Assembly: GCF_044596045.1 (NCBI RefSeq)
Contig: NZ_CP138995.1
Span: 3,348,001 to 3,412,000, forward strand
Source of the DNA: Flagellimonas sp947499585
Lineage (GTDB): Bacteria > Bacteroidota > Bacteroidia > Flavobacteriales > Flavobacteriaceae
Length of the DNA stretch: 64,000 bases
Direction of reading: 5' to 3'
Position 1 is the stretch's first letter; every line of letters begins with the position of its first letter. Shown here in pieces: positions 55,183 to 64,000 of this stretch. Both the position numbers and the translations under genes were made by a program. The notes below the pieces were generated by a model. It saw only the letters and a list, made by a program, of their open reading frames with translations, was not told the DNA's origin and ran no database searches.

Positions 55183-56049
55183 TTAAAGCGACAAATATAG
55201 CGTTATTCTATCTAGTTTTTTAGATGGAAAACCTTCAATAGTTGTCAATTCGTCAAAGGAATTAATTCTTCCGTTAAGCTCCCTGTACGTTACAATTTTG
55301 TTGGCCATAGTATACGATATGTAGACTAGTTCCGAGATTTCAGAGGCGCTTGAAGTATTGATGTTGATTTTTGATATTTTGGGCGGTTTAATCACAGTAA
55401 AATTATTAAATACTCGTTGCACCACATTAGGTTCTAATCCATAAACATCATACAATTGCTCATCAACCAAAAACCCTCCCAATCTATCTCTAAACTTTAT
55501 AATACGTTCCGAAAGTTTATCTCCTATTCCTCTAATAGTTTTCAAATCTCCCGCAGTAGCCAGATTTAAATCTTTGACCTTGTCAACTTTCTTTTCTTTG
55601 GACATGATATTCGAATCACTCCGAGTATATCTTGGTTTATTCTTTTGAGTCCATTCAGGGAAAACAAAGTATGGCGAAATAGTATTTAAAAGTGAATCTG
55701 AAACTTTGGTGACCTTTTTAAAATCTTCCGCGGAGTTCACAAATTTTTTCTGCTTTCTAAATGCAAACAATCTATCCAACTCTTTAGGAGACATGCCCAA
55801 AGTATATCCTTTATAATCTGTAATATAATTTGGGTTGAAAGGGAAAATTCTTATTGAGTCTTTTTGCAATGCTAGCGTTTTAAGACTATCCATTTTGGAT
55901 TCAGCCAACACATTTACTGCAACCTTTGGTGATTTGCTAGAGGGATTTGCCTTCACATAAAAATATACTCCTTGTAAGACTATAACAATAAGGAGCAAAA
56001 AGAAAATCCCACTTCGTTCTTGTTTATTGAACTTAAAGTGGGACTTCAT
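55183..56049 (-). CDS. helix-hairpin-helix protein, ComEA-like (DUF655-type)
   Basis: A 288-aa protein with one N-terminal membrane helix (ERSGIFFLLLIVIVLQGVYF) and a C-terminal half containing paired helix-hairpin-helix motifs (DLNLATAGDLKTIRGIGDKL, INTSSASEISELVYISYTMA). This layout resembles membrane-anchored DNA-binding ComEA proteins, but a role in competence is not shown. It follows the AGCS symporter gene by 17 bases. Confidence 0.85.
   Translation of the reverse strand: MKSHFKFNKQERSGIFFLLLIVIVLQGVYFYVKANPSSKSPKVAVNVLAESKMDSLKTLALQKDSIRIFPFNPNYITDYKGYTLGMSPKELDRLFAFRKQKKFVNSAEDFKKVTKVSDSLLNTISPYFVFPEWTQKNKPRYTRSDSNIMSKEKKVDKVKDLNLATAGDLKTIRGIGDKLSERIIKFRDRLGGFLVDEQLYDVYGLEPNVVQRVFNNFTVIKPPKISKININTSSASEISELVYISYTMANKIVTYRELNGRINSFDELTTIEGFPSKKLDRITLYLSL
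55192..55199 (-). promoter_or_regulatory. -7 element of the acyl-CoA dehydrogenase gene
   Basis: TATATTTG on the minus strand, 20 bases before the ATG at 55171, inside the last codons of the HhH protein gene. Confidence 0.35.
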
Positions 56050-56066
56050 ATATTTAAAAGATATTT

Positions 56067-57674
56067 TTATTTGGATGCTTTTATCGCATCCATGTAGCGA
56101 GCAAGTTGTTTTTTCACAACTGGGAACAAGAAGTACAATCCAACCATATTTGGGAATACCATGGCGAATATCATAGCATCTGAAAAAGCCCAGATAGAGT
56201 CCATGCTAGCAGCAGCACCTATGATAACGAAAATGCAAAAAAGGAATTTATAGGTCAAATCCATTTTTTTACCTCTTCCAAAAAGAAATTTCCAAGATTG
56301 AAGACCATAATAAGACCATGAAATCATAGTTGACACTGCAAATAGAACCACAGCAATAGTCAAAAAGACATTGGAATATGGTATATATTCTGCAAATGCT
56401 TTGGAAGTGATACCTGCACCTTCATATGGCATACCATCGATCATTACGATACCAGATCCATCACCACCATAGTCAAAAACACCTCCAAAGTTGAAAATTA
56501 TTATTACTAAAGCCGTCATGGTACAAATTACAACGGTATCAATAAAAGGTTCCAACAAGGCAACCAAGCCTTCGGATGCTGAATATTTGGTCTTCACTGC
56601 TGAGTGGGCGATAGAAGCAGAACCTGCACCGGCTTCGTTTGAAAAAGCAGCACGTCTAAATCCAACTAATAGCACTCCTATTACACTTCCTACACCTATT
56701 GCAGTAGGGTTAAATGCCTCAGTTATTATTAAAGAGATGGCATCATCAATTAAACTAAAGTTTCCAAAAATGATGTACAAACAGGCTAATATGTATAGTA
56801 CTGCCATAAACGGAACAACTTTCTCCGTTACTGAAGCTATCCTTTTAATTCCGCCTATTATAATAACACCTACTAAGATTGCTAAAATCAACCCTATTAC
56901 AGCTCCAGCACTGGTACTTTCCAATCCCATTAATTCCTTTACAACAATAGTAGCCTGATTGGATTGTGCAGCATTTCCACCACCAAAAGATCCTCCGATA
57001 CAAAATATTGCAAACAAAACAGCGGCAAATTTACCAAGTGTTTTAAATCCACGCTCTTTAAGTCCTTTACTTATATAGTACATGGGGCCACCATATACGG
57101 TACCATCTGGTCCAACATCTCTATATTGAACTCCTAAAGTACATTCCACAAACTTTGTTGACATTCCCAACAAACCACAGATAATCATCCAAAAAGTAGC
57201 TCCAGGCCCCCCTAAGGCAATTGCTAAGGCAACACCTGCAATATTTCCATTTCCTACAGTACCGGAAACCGCAGTTGCCAGTGCTTGAAAATGACTTACT
57301 TCCCCTTCATGACTCTCATCTCTAATTGTATCCGGTAAATCTCCATCTACTATATTGACCTCTGCTTTTTCAACTCCATGACCTTCTTCACCTTCCAATT
57401 CATCATATTTACCTCGAACGACATTTATAGCTGTCCAAAAATGTCTAACATTTGGGAATCCAAAATAAAGTGTAAAAAACAAAGCACTACCTACCAATAG
57501 AATCAATACAAATGGCGTCCCCATAATTTCAAAGAAAATTACAGTATTGAAGAAGTCAGAAACGGGAGCAAATGCTTGATCTATTCTTTTATCTAAGCCA
57601 ATTTCTGCTGTTTCTTGTGCAAAGGAAAATACTGGAATCAACATTGAGATAATCGCAAGAAGTCTATACTTCAT
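56067..57674 (-). CDS. alanine/glycine:cation symporter (AGCS) family protein
   Basis: A 535-aa sodium-coupled amino-acid carrier with about 11 membrane spans. Family motifs: GTVGNGNIAGVALAIALGGP, GPGATFWMIICGLLGMSTKF, FRRAAFSNEAGAGSASIAHS, and STMISWSYYGLQSWKFLFG near the end. An unusual N-terminal stretch resembles a signal peptide (IISMLIPVFSFAQ), as in other flavobacterial members. The transported amino acid (alanine, glycine or other) is not determined. Confidence 0.93.
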   Translation of the reverse strand: MKYRLLAIISMLIPVFSFAQETAEIGLDKRIDQAFAPVSDFFNTVIFFEIMGTPFVLILLVGSALFFTLYFGFPNVRHFWTAINVVRGKYDELEGEEGHGVEKAEVNIVDGDLPDTIRDESHEGEVSHFQALATAVSGTVGNGNIAGVALAIALGGPGATFWMIICGLLGMSTKFVECTLGVQYRDVGPDGTVYGGPMYYISKGLKERGFKTLGKFAAVLFAIFCIGGSFGGGNAAQSNQATIVVKELMGLESTSAGAVIGLILAILVGVIIIGGIKRIASVTEKVVPFMAVLYILACLYIIFGNFSLIDDAISLIITEAFNPTAIGVGSVIGVLLVGFRRAAFSNEAGAGSASIAHSAVKTKYSASEGLVALLEPFIDTVVICTMTALVIIIFNFGGVFDYGGDGSGIVMIDGMPYEGAGITSKAFAEYIPYSNVFLTIAVVLFAVSTMISWSYYGLQSWKFLFGRGKKMDLTYKFLFCIFVIIGAAASMDSIWAFSDAMIFAMVFPNMVGLYFLFPVVKKQLARYMDAIKASK

Positions 57675-57760
57675 AATATGTTATTTGGTTATGTTAATTT
57701 GATGTAAAAGGGGCAATATCCTAAAAAAATTCAACGGAATCAAATTTAAAGGTTGTTAAA

Positions 57761-58768
57761 CTATCCTATCTGAAACATTTCATTAAGCTTTCTAATTTGC
57801 TCTGGTCTTCCCAAAACTATGACTTTACCTTTGGGTTGTAACACTAAATCCGCCTCTGGGTTAATAATATAATTCCCGTCCGGTTCAATATAACCTATTA
57901 TCGTACAACCAGTTTTCCTGCGTAAATCTAAATCACGTAGCGAATTACAGTCTATTTGATCGGTAAAGTCCTCAATTTCCACTTCCTCTAAATTTGTGGT
58001 ATGTTCACCCTCCATGGAGAGTTTGTCCATAAAAGTTATCAAATCTGGCATTACAACCAGTGAGGCCATATGGTCTCCTCCTATTTTATCTGGCATAATC
58101 ACCTTGTTGGCACCTGCCAACCGCAATTTTGCCTGCGAGGTAATTTGTGATGCCCTGCTAATTATAAAAAGATTCTTGTTTAATTGACGGGCGGAAAGCA
58201 CAATGAACAGGTTTGTAGCGTCATCTGGCAAAGCAGTAATAAGGTATTGTGCCCGTTCGATTCCCGCGGCATAAAGAATCTCATCTTCATTGGCGTCCCC
58301 TTCTACAAAAAGAGCATCATCCTCATGGTGTTCTACCACTTCCTTGTCCCTTTCAATTACGACAAAAGGCATCTTGTACTCTTTTAGTCTTTCCGCAGCT
58401 TGCATTCCATTTCTTCCATATCCGCAAACAACAACATGATTGGATAAATTATCTATTTTCTTTTTCACTTTTTTCTTTTTTAATATCTGAAGCGAATTTC
58501 TTCCTAATAAATATTCCGTAATTACCGATAAGGCAAAACCAAAAATGAAAACACTTGTTACGATTAAAAATACAGTAAAAATCTTTGCATCTGGATCTAG
58601 AGGCCTTACCTCAGAAAAACCAACTGTGGTCACCGTAATAATGGTCATGTAAATGGCCTCTACCCAGGTAAAGTCTGAAATGAACTTATATCCTACTACT
58701 CCAAACAGTAATACAAACAACATCAAAGAAAATGCCCATACTATTTTAGAACGTAATAATCTTATCAT
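57761..58768 (-). CDS. two-TM potassium-channel protein with RCK (TrkA-N/C) domains
   Basis: A 335-aa protein: TM1 (VWAFSLMLFVLLFGVVGYKF), pore loop with TVTTVGFSEVRPLD, TM2 (IFTVFLIVTSVFIFGFALSV), RCK domain with the nucleotide-binding VVCGYGRNGMQAAERL (about 110-130) and a TrkA-C domain (about 250-335). The filter reads TVGFSE in place of TVGYGD, so the second Gly is Ser. It is last in a run with DUF2851 and PspC genes, with gaps of 2 bases. Confidence 0.9.
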   Translation of the reverse strand: MIRLLRSKIVWAFSLMLFVLLFGVVGYKFISDFTWVEAIYMTIITVTTVGFSEVRPLDPDAKIFTVFLIVTSVFIFGFALSVITEYLLGRNSLQILKKKKVKKKIDNLSNHVVVCGYGRNGMQAAERLKEYKMPFVVIERDKEVVEHHEDDALFVEGDANEDEILYAAGIERAQYLITALPDDATNLFIVLSARQLNKNLFIISRASQITSQAKLRLAGANKVIMPDKIGGDHMASLVVMPDLITFMDKLSMEGEHTTNLEEVEIEDFTDQIDCNSLRDLDLRRKTGCTIIGYIEPDGNYIINPEADLVLQPKGKVIVLGRPEQIRKLNEMFQIG

Positions 58769-58770
58769 AG

Positions 58771-58998
58771 TTAGAGGTCAAATACTGAGGTTCTCTTAGT
58801 GTATACTAAATCTTTGATTCGTAACCAAAATGCCATAAAAAGGTAAAGGGCAAAACCAAAGCCCAAAGTTGCAAACGTTAAATATATGAAGGTAGTTCGC
58901 ACTACTCTGGCTCTAATTCCCAAACGTTCGGCAATGCGCCTACAGACCTCAAAGCCCCTTTTTTGAAAATAATAGAGTGTATTGTAAAACAAACTCAT
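58771..58998 (-). CDS. PspC domain protein
   Basis: A 75-aa protein. CRRIAERLGIRARVVRTTFI is the PspC signature, followed by a membrane helix (TFATLGFGFALYLFMAFWL). PspC proteins modulate envelope-stress signalling; this short form lacks other domains. It sits between DUF2851 (2-base gap) and the channel gene. Confidence 0.88.
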   Translation of the reverse strand: MSLFYNTLYYFQKRGFEVCRRIAERLGIRARVVRTTFIYLTFATLGFGFALYLFMAFWLRIKDLVYTKRTSVFDL

Positions 58999-59000
58999 AT

Positions 59001-60287
59001 TTAAAAATATGTATTTCTGTTCAATAAATGTCCTCCCAAACTACACTGTAAGCATTTATTTTTTGAACAATAGTTGTTGTATAGCTGAATTTTAGCTTGG
59101 CTTTGCAAGGCATTTTTAGCTTTGGAGCCTAGGTTTTTAAAACCAGTGACTATTGAATTTTCTTCTTTTTTTATTTGTGAAATCAACGAAATTAAATCTT
59201 CGTTCCAATCCTTTCCCAAATGTTTAGCGTAACAAAACTTAATGGGAATAATAGTATTGATTATCAACAAATCTATAAAACTATTGGAAAGTTTCTTTTT
59301 ACTTTTTTTGGAAACTTTTCCAAAAGTAAAATGATTGTCCCAATAAGAACTTGCCTCTGTTTCAAAAATTGCATAAATATCTTCAAGCTTGTCCATTTCC
59401 ATTAATGCTGCAAACAAATTTTCGTGCTTTCCGTATAAATTGGCCAATTGCGATAAGCGAACCGTAGGAAAATTTGACGGTCGTAAACCAAAGAATTCAG
59501 GTTTTCCAATAGCAGGTGATAATTCAAACTTTTTGGAAAGATACTTGTATTCCTTTTTTAATTGTAGATAGTATACATCTCTGCAATCCTCATTTTCTAA
59601 TAATCCAAAATAACCAAACAACAGACTTTCTAATTGATTTAAAGAATTTCTTGTTTTACGGACAATTGGAAAATTAAGTAGTTTTGCTCTTTCCAAAAAG
59701 AAAGCACCATTTACTTTAGAACCAAAATTCTTCATCAACATAGCAAAAAGAACACTCTCCCAATCATTCTTTGATGTCTTGAGAAGCTCAAAGATTAAAC
59801 TAGACTTTTGTTCCAAACGCTCAATATAAAGTCGGTCCAGCCAATTTTCAAGTAAAAAATCATCAACCGTCTTAAAATCCTTTTCACAATTAATAAAGGA
59901 TGATTTAGGGTTATTAAATAGATTTTGATAGCTATTTAGAAGCTCTAAAGGAACATAATCTTTTAATTCCAATGTTGGAATTTTGGAGCCATCTTTTCTA
60001 AAAATCTCCACGTCATCTTCCCAAACCACATGAAGTATTACATTGTTGTAGTTTGAATCGGTCTCGTGATGATGTGCATACCAATCAGATGATTTAAGGT
60101 GTATCTCTATGTTGCCAGCCCATCTTTGTCCATCAATCTCAACCACGGCATTGAAAAAATCAGGACCAGAAAACCGGTTCAGAGTTCCAGAATTCTCGAT
60201 TTTTACGGATAGATGGGTAGAGGTAACAAGTTGTTTTCTTTGGAGCTTATGATGCTTCCAAATAAAATGAAGTAGGTCTTCTCGCAT
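59001..60287 (-). CDS. DUF2851 family protein
   Basis: A 428-aa, probably cytoplasmic protein. MREDLLHFIWKHHKLQRKQL, NRFSGPDFFNAVVEIDGQRW, AGNIEIHLKSSDWYAHHHET match DUF2851, a family of unknown function in Bacteroidota. The C-terminus ends with a Cys motif (NKCLQCSLGGHLL). It is first in the DUF2851-pspC-channel unit. Confidence 0.9.
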   Translation of the reverse strand: MREDLLHFIWKHHKLQRKQLVTSTHLSVKIENSGTLNRFSGPDFFNAVVEIDGQRWAGNIEIHLKSSDWYAHHHETDSNYNNVILHVVWEDDVEIFRKDGSKIPTLELKDYVPLELLNSYQNLFNNPKSSFINCEKDFKTVDDFLLENWLDRLYIERLEQKSSLIFELLKTSKNDWESVLFAMLMKNFGSKVNGAFFLERAKLLNFPIVRKTRNSLNQLESLLFGYFGLLENEDCRDVYYLQLKKEYKYLSKKFELSPAIGKPEFFGLRPSNFPTVRLSQLANLYGKHENLFAALMEMDKLEDIYAIFETEASSYWDNHFTFGKVSKKSKKKLSNSFIDLLIINTIIPIKFCYAKHLGKDWNEDLISLISQIKKEENSIVTGFKNLGSKAKNALQSQAKIQLYNNYCSKNKCLQCSLGGHLLNRNTYF

Positions 60288-60575
60288 GATTTGGGCAAAG
60301 TTTATGATACCAAATTAACATTGTGTAAAAGTGGGGCCTTCTTCAACAAATCAATTCAAAATCATCATTCACAATTTGAAAAGTAGCCGTTGTGAATGAA
60401 ATTTCCAAGAGAAATATTTTTTTTGTAGTTTGGTCCTTCCTCATACAAACATTGTTGCATTTCTTCACTACAATCTCTTTTCTAATGAGATGCAATTAAT
60501 GTTCAGCTTTAAAAAGTGTGCTATACAGTAGCATATTGTTTCAACCCAAAATGAAATAGTAATTAAAGCGGAGCA
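60288..60575. other. divergent intergenic region with a 10-bp inverted repeat
   Basis: 288 bases between the DUF2851 gene (minus) and the M14 peptidase gene (plus). It contains TCATTCACAA (60365-60374) and TTGTGAATGA (60390-60399), a perfect inverted repeat with a 15-base spacer, a possible operator. No exact -7 element was found on either strand. Confidence 0.55.
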
Positions 60576-61850
60576 ATGAATTTCCCAGTCATTCATTACA
60601 TTAAAAAAATATTCTTTTTACTCTTCCTCTATTCTCTAACTTCTTGTAATCCTTCAGAAATAATTGCACAATCAGCATTGAAGGAAGTGTATTTTCCAAA
60701 GGGTGTAAATACGGTCTCAAGAACTATTTCCTTTCAAAACAAACAAATATTTAAGCTAAGCGACATTGGCGTTTATGCCAGTAACGAATTTCATGGAGCA
60801 CGCCTAAATGCTTTTGAAAAACTGAATGACAGCACCGTTTCTATATCAATCAATCCTGAAAATGAACCCATTAACAATAGTGCGTATTACTCCTTTTTGA
60901 TATGGTCAAAGGACAAAAAAGAAATTTACCTCAAGTTTGAGTATCCATCCAAATATAAGCATAGGTACGTACCAAAGATAAAAAGGGTAGACCGTGGTTG
61001 GGAGCAACTAAAAAATGAAGATATCGTAAAAGAGGGAAATGGAGCAACAATAAGATTGGATATAGACAAAACACCAATTTTGATATCTGCCCAAGAATTA
61101 TCGACATCAACAGATACAGAAAAATGGATTAACTCACTGATAGCTGGAAAGGAAGAATATGTAAGACTATTATCAGCAGGAAAATCTAAATTTTTTAGGG
61201 ACATCCCTGTTCTGGACATCTACAAAGGCACAAAGCATAAAAAACCAATAGTAGTTTTAATGACACGCCAACATCCACCAGAAGTTACAGGTTTTTTTGC
61301 ATACCAGTTCTTTTTGGAGATGGTACTGAACGGATCGGAACTATCTGATGTTTTTTTGGAGAACTATAGAGTATTGGCATTCCCCATAGTAAATCCGGAT
61401 GGGGTCGATTTGGGGAACTGGAGACATAATGGCGGGGGCATTGACCTTAACAGAGACTGGTCTACATATAATCAACCAGAAATCAGAAATGTGGCAACTT
61501 TTATAACCAACGCCCATAACGAAAGTGGTGGTGAAATTACGCTGGGATTGGATTTTCACTCCACATATAAAGATGTGTTTTATACAAACAAAACGAGAAC
61601 AAAAACGACAATGCCAAATTTTATCCCGAATTGGTTCAATGCTTTGGAGAACAACATACCGGGTTATATTGTTAATGAGAAAAGTAGTGACAGCAGGACA
61701 CCAAACTCCAAAGGCTGGTTTCTTTACGGCCATAATGCCGTAGGTATTACTTATGAAATTGGAGACGCTACGCCAAGAGAGCAAATAGAACTCGTAGGAA
61801 AAGTTTCTGCTAAAGAAATGATGCGGATTTTAATGGAGCGAATAGAATAA
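60576..61850 (+). CDS. M14 family zinc carboxypeptidase, probable lipoprotein
   Basis: A 424-aa exported protein: a signal peptide with lipobox SLTSC, then a beta domain (30-190), then the M14 peptidase domain. Zinc ligands: H and E in RQHPPEVTGFFAYQF, the third His in LGLDFHSTYKD; NRDW in GGIDLNRDWSTYNQPEIRN and the catalytic Glu in TYEIGD are in place. It likely trims C-terminal residues of peptides or amide-linked substrates. A SusC/RagA gene starts 48 bases downstream, so uptake of the product is possible. Confidence 0.9.
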   Translation: MNFPVIHYIKKIFFLLFLYSLTSCNPSEIIAQSALKEVYFPKGVNTVSRTISFQNKQIFKLSDIGVYASNEFHGARLNAFEKLNDSTVSISINPENEPINNSAYYSFLIWSKDKKEIYLKFEYPSKYKHRYVPKIKRVDRGWEQLKNEDIVKEGNGATIRLDIDKTPILISAQELSTSTDTEKWINSLIAGKEEYVRLLSAGKSKFFRDIPVLDIYKGTKHKKPIVVLMTRQHPPEVTGFFAYQFFLEMVLNGSELSDVFLENYRVLAFPIVNPDGVDLGNWRHNGGGIDLNRDWSTYNQPEIRNVATFITNAHNESGGEITLGLDFHSTYKDVFYTNKTRTKTTMPNFIPNWFNALENNIPGYIVNEKSSDSRTPNSKGWFLYGHNAVGITYEIGDATPREQIELVGKVSAKEMMRILMERIE

Positions 61851-61898
61851 ACAATCTGTATTTACCTAATAACAATTCCCACTAAATCAAACAAACCC

Positions 61899-64000
61899 AT
61901 GACCCCTAAATCTAACCAAACCTACTCTATGATTATGCTAATCAAAAAATTATCTCCATTTGTACTTATATTACTATCAGCCGGTATATATGCACAAAAA
62001 ACAGTTTCTGGCACTATATCAGATGATTTTGACACCTTGCCCGGTGCAAGCATTGTTATAAAAGGTACCACTAAGGGTGCCATCTCAGATTTTGATGGTA
62101 AATATTCCATTGAAGTCCCAAATAATGAGGCGATACTGGTCTTCAGTTTTTTAGGCTACGTTGATAAAGAAGTGGTTATTGGGGATAAAATCTTGCTAAA
62201 TATTAAGCTAGAGGAAGACGCCCAAGTTCTTGATGAAGTGGTAGTGAATGCTTTAGGTATAGAAGTGGACAAAAAAACGCTCGGAACTACGGTTTCTAGA
62301 GTTAAAGCTGAGGACCTGGCTACGTCTGGAGAGGTCAATATCATAAACGCTCTGCAGGCAAAAGCATCTGGTGTGCGGGTAGCACGATCCAATGGCGATC
62401 CCGGTGCCGGTGCAACCATTCAAATTCGCGGAGCCAATACCATTTCTGGAAGTACCCAACCATTAATTATTCTGGATGGAGTCCCCATAAGTAATGATAA
62501 TCTAAATGGTAGCAGGAATCCAGATAGCGGAACTTCACAACAATCCAGATTAAATGATATCAACGAAGATGATATTGAATCAATAGATATTTTAAAAGGA
62601 GCATCGGCAGCCGCAATTTGGGGTTCACAAGCAGCCAATGGTGTTTTAGTAATCACTACCAAAAGAGGTAGGAATACTGGTAAACTAAACATCAGCTACA
62701 AAACAAGTGTCTACGTGGATAAGATAGCCAATTTACATCCATTACAGACCACCTATGGACAAGGCAATGATGGAGTTTATGGTAATGATCTTGAGAACAA
62801 TGCCTCATGGGGAGATAGAATATCATCAAGACCAAACGCCCAAGATGAATTCTATACTAAAGAAGAAGAAGGTTTTTTTACCGATCAAAGGGGCCGGGAA
62901 TGGCTGCTCATAAAGTCTAAAAATTCTAGGCAAACCTTTATAAAGAGTAACATGGATAAAGTCTTTCAAGAAGCCTTTTCTCAAAGACATAATTTGAGCA
63001 TCAATAACGCCAATGAAAATGGGAGGTATCGTTTTAGCTTGGCTGTATTAGACCAGCAAGGTGTTATAAGGGAAAGTGATTACAAAAGAATCAATTTAGG
63101 GTTTAGCGGGAAATACGTTTTTAACGATAAACTAAGTGTTCGTTCTAAAGTAAGGTATACCAATACAAAATCTATCAGAATACAACAAAATTCCAATACT
63201 GCTGGATTGTTGCTAGGCCTATTGAGAGGGGCTCCTGATTTTGATATTTCCGGATATAGTGGCACTTACACAGATGAGGATGGAATCCAAAATTTGAATA
63301 GACATCGTTCCTATAGAAATTCAATTGGTGCTTCCACCAACCCTGGCTACAACAACCCACTTTGGACCCTTTACAGACAAAAAAGCCCAAATATTGTCGA
63401 TAGATTAATCACCTCTGCCGACTTTGATTACAAATACAATAAATGGCTACGGTTTAAATTAAGAGGAAGTTATGATGCTTATTTTGATGAGCGGAGGTAT
63501 TTCTTTCCAGTTCACACGGCTGGAAGGGGCACGGGTAGGTTTAATCTGGATAACATCAACAACAGAATCCTGAATTTTGATTTCATTGCAAGAACCAAAA
63601 CATTAAAAATTAATAAAAGCATAAATGGGAACCTTTTGGTTGGCTATAACTTTAATGACAGAAACAGAAAATCCGTTTACAATGAAGGTGCAAATTTTCT
63701 GGTAGATACAGATGCGCAGGTTTTTTCAAATTCTACAGAAATTGAAACTCCGCGACATTTTATAACACAAAGGCGCAAGTTCAGGATTTACTATACTGCT
63801 GGAATAGCGATTAAAAAACAACTCTTTCTAAATACTTCAGGTGCAATGGAAAGAGCTTCTACCATCAACGGCGCATTTTTTTATCCCTCAATTGATGCTT
63901 CTTGGTTATTCACAAATCTTAAGGCACTTGAGAATAGTTTATTATTGACTTCTGGGAAATTAAGGTTGGGCGTAGGTCAAGTAGGTGTTGAGCCTAGAGC
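61899..64000 (+). CDS. SusC/RagA family TonB-linked outer-membrane protein (3' end outside window)
   Basis: The frame runs open to the window edge. A signal peptide (MLIKKLSPFVLILLSAGIYA; start 61899, or 61929/61935) is followed by a CarboxypepD_reg-like domain (TVSGTISDDFDTLPGASIVI, GTTKGAISDFDGKYSIEVPN), the TonB-box-like LDEVVVNALG, the plug domain (ALQAKASGVRVARSNGDPGA, QIRGANTISG, LIILDGVPIS, IDILKGASAAAIWGSQAANG) and the first barrel strands. SusC proteins work with SusD lipoproteins to import glycans or peptides; the SusD gene would lie beyond the window. Confidence 0.93.
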   Translation, partial: MTPKSNQTYSMIMLIKKLSPFVLILLSAGIYAQKTVSGTISDDFDTLPGASIVIKGTTKGAISDFDGKYSIEVPNNEAILVFSFLGYVDKEVVIGDKILLNIKLEEDAQVLDEVVVNALGIEVDKKTLGTTVSRVKAEDLATSGEVNIINALQAKASGVRVARSNGDPGAGATIQIRGANTISGSTQPLIILDGVPISNDNLNGSRNPDSGTSQQSRLNDINEDDIESIDILKGASAAAIWGSQAANGVLVITTKRGRNTGKLNISYKTSVYVDKIANLHPLQTTYGQGNDGVYGNDLENNASWGDRISSRPNAQDEFYTKEEEGFFTDQRGREWLLIKSKNSRQTFIKSNMDKVFQEAFSQRHNLSINNANENGRYRFSLAVLDQQGVIRESDYKRINLGFSGKYVFNDKLSVRSKVRYTNTKSIRIQQNSNTAGLLLGLLRGAPDFDISGYSGTYTDEDGIQNLNRHRSYRNSIGASTNPGYNNPLWTLYRQKSPNIVDRLITSADFDYKYNKWLRFKLRGSYDAYFDERRYFFPVHTAGRGTGRFNLDNINNRILNFDFIARTKTLKINKSINGNLLVGYNFNDRNRKSVYNEGANFLVDTDAQVFSNSTEIETPRHFITQRRKFRIYYTAGIAIKKQLFLNTSGAMERASTINGAFFYPSIDASWLFTNLKALENSLLLTSGKLRLGVGQVGVEPR

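Noticed and set aside
61341..63390. Minus-strand frames over the M14 and SusC genes
   Set aside because: The plus-strand frames carry clear catalytic motifs, plug domain and signal peptides; the minus-strand frames carry none.

Overview
The window comes from a low-GC bacterium of the phylum Bacteroidota, most likely a marine member of the Flavobacteriaceae. The evidence is two PorP/SprF-type membrane proteins, two proteins with the gliding-motility-associated (CHU_C) C-terminal sorting domain of the type IX secretion system (T9SS), a SusC/RagA receptor, DUF5916, DUF2851 and DUF3467 proteins, and repeated -7 promoter elements of the Bacteroidetes form TAnnTTTG. The species cannot be named from the sequence alone.

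Layout. 1-11,990: mixed housekeeping genes. They are a MOSC protein cut by the window edge, a small secreted protein, an AraC regulator abutting an AlkB-like dioxygenase, an S1/P1 nuclease, an SPFH protein followed by a 57-aa Arc-like DNA-binding protein, a DUF5916 outer-membrane protein with a HAD phosphatase, a DUF819 membrane protein, a DUF4369 lipoprotein, and an idi-PTPS-manA operon. 12,062-36,104: a 24-kb block on the minus strand that encodes cell-surface and T9SS-type proteins. It holds two parallel modules. Module 1 is a 1306-aa TSP3/CHU_C protein, PorP/SprF and an OmpA/PD40 protein (36,104 to 29,252). Module 2 is a giant repeat protein of about 3,080 aa, a 673-aa TSP3/CHU_C protein and PorP/SprF (24,318 to 12,062). 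A 1396-aa multidomain adhesin lies between them. 36,505-38,683: release factor 3 and a small membrane protein. 38,692-52,330: DUF3467 and then the classical supercluster, which read in transcription order is tRNA-Thr, Tyr, Gly, Thr, tuf, tRNA-Trp, secE, nusG, rplK, rplA, rplJ, rplL, rpoB, rpoC. 52,350-60,287: hpf, xerC, rpsU, acyl-CoA dehydrogenase, a ComEA-like HhH protein, an AGCS symporter, and a DUF2851-PspC-ion channel operon. 60,576-64,000: an M14 carboxypeptidase and a SusC/RagA receptor cut by the right edge.

The most unusual region is the giant gene at 15,067-24,318. It contains 47 copies of a 50-aa repeat whose amino-acid sequence is invariant while the 150-bp DNA units differ at many synonymous sites. 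Three identical 301-bp spacer modules interrupt the array, and a segment of about 1.4 kb is duplicated exactly. The repeats contain no Lys, Arg or His and carry about 12 acidic residues each. The protein probably forms a very long, highly acidic surface or secreted fibre, exported or displayed with help from its co-transcribed partners. A second regulatory point of interest is rpsU, whose leader carries a strong Shine-Dalgarno sequence, rare in this phylum, and a 5' hairpin. This fits the autogenous control by ribosomal protein bS21 reported for Flavobacterium.
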